Shown: positions 62,079 to 64,000 of the stretch, piece after piece | Numbering within the stretch: the first letter of the stretch is position 1 | Layout: each line of letters opens with the position of its first letter | Assembly: GCF_000739695.1 (NCBI RefSeq) | Contig: NZ_BBIO01000016.1 | Location: forward strand, 27,473-91,472 | Length of the DNA stretch: 64,000 nucleotides | Direction: 5' to 3' | From: Tepidicaulis marinus | GTDB taxonomy: Bacteria; Pseudomonadota; Alphaproteobacteria; Parvibaculales; Parvibaculaceae | Notes under the pieces: model-generated | Databases searched by the model: none | Told to the model about the DNA's origin: nothing | The model's input: the letters and a program-made list of their open reading frames with translations, nothing else | Program-made: the position numbers and the translations under genes

Positions 62079-62130
62079 CAAGGGGCCTGCGCAAAAGGAA
62101 GCAACCGCTTCCAAGGAAGGAGACGTTTTG

Positions 62131-62349
62131 ATGATACAAGAAAACATGGCCGGCGCGCATCTAATCTGGATGTTCGTTCTGGCGCTCGTTGTTGTCATTC
62201 CTTTCTGGCGCATCTGCCAGAAAGCGGGCTATCCGGGCATACTGGGGCTCTTGTCCATCGTGCCCATTGCCAATATCGCCCTGATTTATTTTCTGGCCTT
62301 CGCCAAATGGCCCGCGCAGAAAAGCATGCAGCACGACACGTCCTCGTAA
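62131..62349 (+). CDS. Small two-helix membrane protein
   Basis: From ATG 62131 (GGAAGGAG upstream) the protein has 72 residues with two membrane helices (HLIWMFVLALVVVIPFWRIC and LGLLSIVPIANIALIYFLAF) joined by QKAGYPG. This 'FW.I..K.GYPG..GLL...P..N' pattern is common in small proteobacterial membrane proteins of unknown function. It follows the permease by 52 bases and may be in the same operon. Confidence 0.8.
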   Translation: MIQENMAGAHLIWMFVLALVVVIPFWRICQKAGYPGILGLLSIVPIANIALIYFLAFAKWPAQKSMQHDTSS

Positions 62350-62382
62350 ACCGCGCTTCAGCCAAGCAGTCCGCCGGGGCAT

Positions 62383-62568
62383 TCAATGAGCTTGTTTCGG
62401 CGGGCAAGGCCTGTCGCCATAGGAACAGAAAACACAGCAATCGCCGGGCAGAGGGCGCAGAAGTCTGCCGCAGGATTTACATTCGTAGAAATATTGGCAC
62501 GCGTCCATTAGCATCCGTTCTACGGCTTTATGGCCGCATGCCGGACATGTAATTAAGGATTCGGTCAT
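62383..62568 (-). CDS. GDCCVxC-domain zinc-ribbon-like small protein
   Basis: From ATG 62568 the protein has 61 residues. It has a CPACGH knuckle (about 8-13), YECKSCGRLLRP, and the family signature GDCCVFCSYGDRPCPP. In some family members a Cys of this signature is selenocysteine; here the codons are ordinary Cys. These proteins recur in mercury and heavy-metal resistance regions. It is divergent from the Cys-rich gene at 62712. An earlier in-frame start at 62586 is possible. Confidence 0.85.
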   Translation of the reverse strand: MTESLITCPACGHKAVERMLMDACQYFYECKSCGRLLRPLPGDCCVFCSYGDRPCPPKQAH

Positions 62569-62609
62569 CATGAGGCCGGTTCCCATGCAAGTGAGCCGGA
62601 CCGCCAGCC

Positions 62610-62621
62610 TACCCCCTTGGG
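62610..62621. promoter_or_regulatory. TACCCCC-TT-GGG element before the metal genes
   Basis: Close match to the element at 45811-45824 before the bufferin operon. It lies between the divergent GDCCVxC and Cys-rich genes. Confidence 0.35.
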
Positions 62622-62711
62622 CCGGTGACGCTTCTTCACAAGATGCGGAGCATATCGCCGCATAACAGGTTTTTCTCTGGACCGGGCGGGCGGAGAGGCT
62701 AGGATGGCCCC

Positions 62712-63125
62712 ATGATCCGCTGGCTTCTATATCCGCTGCTTACCTTGGCGCTGCTGGTTGCGCCCGGCACTTTTTTGCCTGTGGATATGGGCCCCTATGC
62801 CGCCAAGGCAGATCAAGGCTCGGCGCCCTCCCCTGACGCAGGGAAAATGAGCGCCGTAGCGGAAGTGAACGCGTCCGCAGGGGAAATGCACGATTGCGGC
62901 ACTTGCGGCACCTGCGCGGAAAACGGTGACTGCATGGCGGGCAATGGCGATACCGCCTGCGATAAAACATGCCGTACAGCCTGCAGCACCGGCTCTCTTT
63001 CCAGCTTTTATACCCCGGCTTGCGCCATAACGGCGCGCTCCGGCGGCGATAAGGTCCGCATTCCCGGAAGCCGGATCGCCGCGCATCTTGTCCCCGCCAG
63101 CGATCCACCTCCCCCCCGCCTCTAA
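62712..63125 (+). CDS. Cys-rich exported protein of a metal-efflux locus
   Basis: The 137-residue protein has an N-terminal signal or anchor (RWLLYPLLTLALLVAPGTFL) and a central Cys-rich part with MHDCGTCGTCAENGDCMAG and TACDKTCRTACS, giving seven closely spaced Cys and one more near residue 104. The C-terminal tail is Pro-rich. The pattern fits metal binding in the periplasm. It precedes a TolC-type gene by 93 bases, as small regulatory or metal-binding genes often do in czc/cus-type efflux operons. Confidence 0.75.
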   Translation: MIRWLLYPLLTLALLVAPGTFLPVDMGPYAAKADQGSAPSPDAGKMSAVAEVNASAGEMHDCGTCGTCAENGDCMAGNGDTACDKTCRTACSTGSLSSFYTPACAITARSGGDKVRIPGSRIAAHLVPASDPPPPRL

Positions 63126-63218
63126 CAGATCACGCGCGTAGCGCCGCAGCGCCGCGCTCCCCCTTCCGGCACGGAGCCGGAAGAATCTCCAGATCTGTTC
63201 GAGGAGACCATACGCTCA

Positions 63219-64000
63219 TGACGCCCTTTTCCCGGATCGCGCAAACCGCGCTGGTTTGCGCAGGCATCCTTGCCTGGACCTATCCGCTCCACGCGGAAGA
63301 AACGGCCCTCGGTTTTGAGGAGGCTACCCACCTCGCCGCCACAGCGCAGGACCCTGCGCTCGAGCGTTTCGACGCCCGCGCCGAAAGCCTTGAAGAACGC
63401 GCCATCGCCGATTCCGCGCTGCCCGACCCGACGGTTCGCACCGGCCTCGCCAATTTCCCCGTCGATACGCTGCGCGACGTTCAAGAGCCCATGACGCAGT
63501 ATCAGGTCGCGCTGCGTCAGGAATTTCTGCCTGGCGACACACTTGCGCTCCGGGGCCGTGAACGGCACGCGGAAGCAGCGATCGAGCGGCAGAAAAAAGA
63601 ATTGCTGCTTCGCCGGATCGTCTTCGACGTGCGCCGGGCTTGGCTCGATCTTTATCACGCGGAAAAAGCCCGCCGCATCATCAAGGCCAATCTCAGCGCG
63701 CTCCAGAACCTTGCCGGAGCACAGACCGGCGCATTTGCGAGCGGCGGATCGAGCAGCCAGGACGTCTTCAGGGCCGATCTTGAGATTGCGCTGATGAAAG
63801 ACCGGCTTTCCGCATTGGCCCAGCACAGGGAAAATGCGGCGGCCGAGCTTGCCAGATATATCGGTGCGCATGCCAGCCGCCCGCCTGTAGACGAGCTTCC
63901 GCTGCTGAACGAACCGCGCGCGCCAGCGGCGCTGAAGGAAGCTCTGAGGGCGCATCCGGCAATAGACGTCGAGCGGGCGGCGGAGGAGCGCGAGGAGGTG
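63219..64000 (+). CDS. TolC/CzcC-type outer-membrane efflux protein (cut by the window end)
   Basis: The frame opens at ATG 63219 (GAGGAG upstream) and runs without a stop for 260 codons to the window end, so it is incomplete. A signal peptide ends near HAEE (about 27). The sequence shows LPDPTVRTGLANFPVDTL, YQVALRQEFLPGDTLALRG and long Ala/Arg-rich helices (RRAWLDLYHAEKARRII, LEIALMKDRLSALAQHRENA), the plan of heavy-metal RND outer-membrane factors such as CzcC and CusC. Membrane-fusion and RND pump genes are expected just beyond the window. Confidence 0.9.

Overview
The window is gene-dense, GC-rich chromosomal DNA from an alphaproteobacterium. Evidence for this placement: an imuA-imuB-dnaE2 mutagenesis operon behind a GTTC-N7-GTTC SOS box (the alphaproteobacterial LexA site), a RpoE/ChrR-type ECF sigma and cupin anti-sigma pair with TGATCC-N18-TAAG-type promoters, a near-consensus EcfG general-stress promoter (TGAAC-N16-CGTT), and catabolic genes (P450, SDRs, Zn-ADH, ALDH) typical of Parvibaculum-like or rhizobial lineages. 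The genus cannot be named from sequence alone. No tRNA, rRNA, insertion sequence, prophage or CRISPR array was seen.

Layout. 1-4.3 kb: end of a surface-antigen-like gene, then a tandemly duplicated two-gene unit (small membrane-anchored protein plus HAMP-less methyl-accepting chemotaxis protein). 4.3-9.5 kb: zinc alcohol dehydrogenase, then a set for extracytoplasmic flavin chemistry (PepSY-TM protein, FMN-binding SGAT protein, coiled-coil porin, divergent ApbE flavin transferase). 9.5-15.7 kb: GGDEF-EAL protein, then a flavoprotein-DUF1365 operon divergent from rpoE-chrR, with a sigma-E-type promoter on each side of the shared intergenic region. 15.8-26.7 kb: ALDH, MFS transporter, M19 dipeptidase, P450, RimO, amidotransferase, SDR and unknowns. 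26.6-32.3 kb: SOS mutasome operon. 32.3-37.4 kb: threonine aldolase, GST, TrhO, a three-gene envelope/general-stress operon, PfpI protein. 37.5-45.5 kb: BetT with a porin, a lytic transglycosylase-like protein, and a four-gene sulfotransferase/arylsulfotransferase operon.

45.9-49.7 kb is a copper-buffering locus: a bufferin operon (BufA1, the MNIO enzyme BufB, BufC, DoxX) followed by DUF4142 and cupredoxin genes. 49.7-59.9 kb is the most unusual region: one long minus-strand series coding DUF6134 protein, PmrA/QseB-type response regulator, sensor kinase, thermostable-hemolysin-family acyltransferase-like protein, AMP ligase, heme-oxygenase-like diiron (HDO) enzyme, SDR, outer-membrane barrel, cytochrome b561, EptA, and a broken PAP2 phosphatase. 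Two CTTAC(G/A)-N5-CTTACG direct repeats precede the first gene and the acyltransferase-like gene, so the response regulator probably controls both its own operon and an undescribed fatty-acyl-type pathway linked to lipid A modification. 60.2-64 kb: small membrane proteins, an APC permease and the start of a metal-efflux region (GDCCVxC protein, Cys-rich protein, TolC-type channel cut by the window end).
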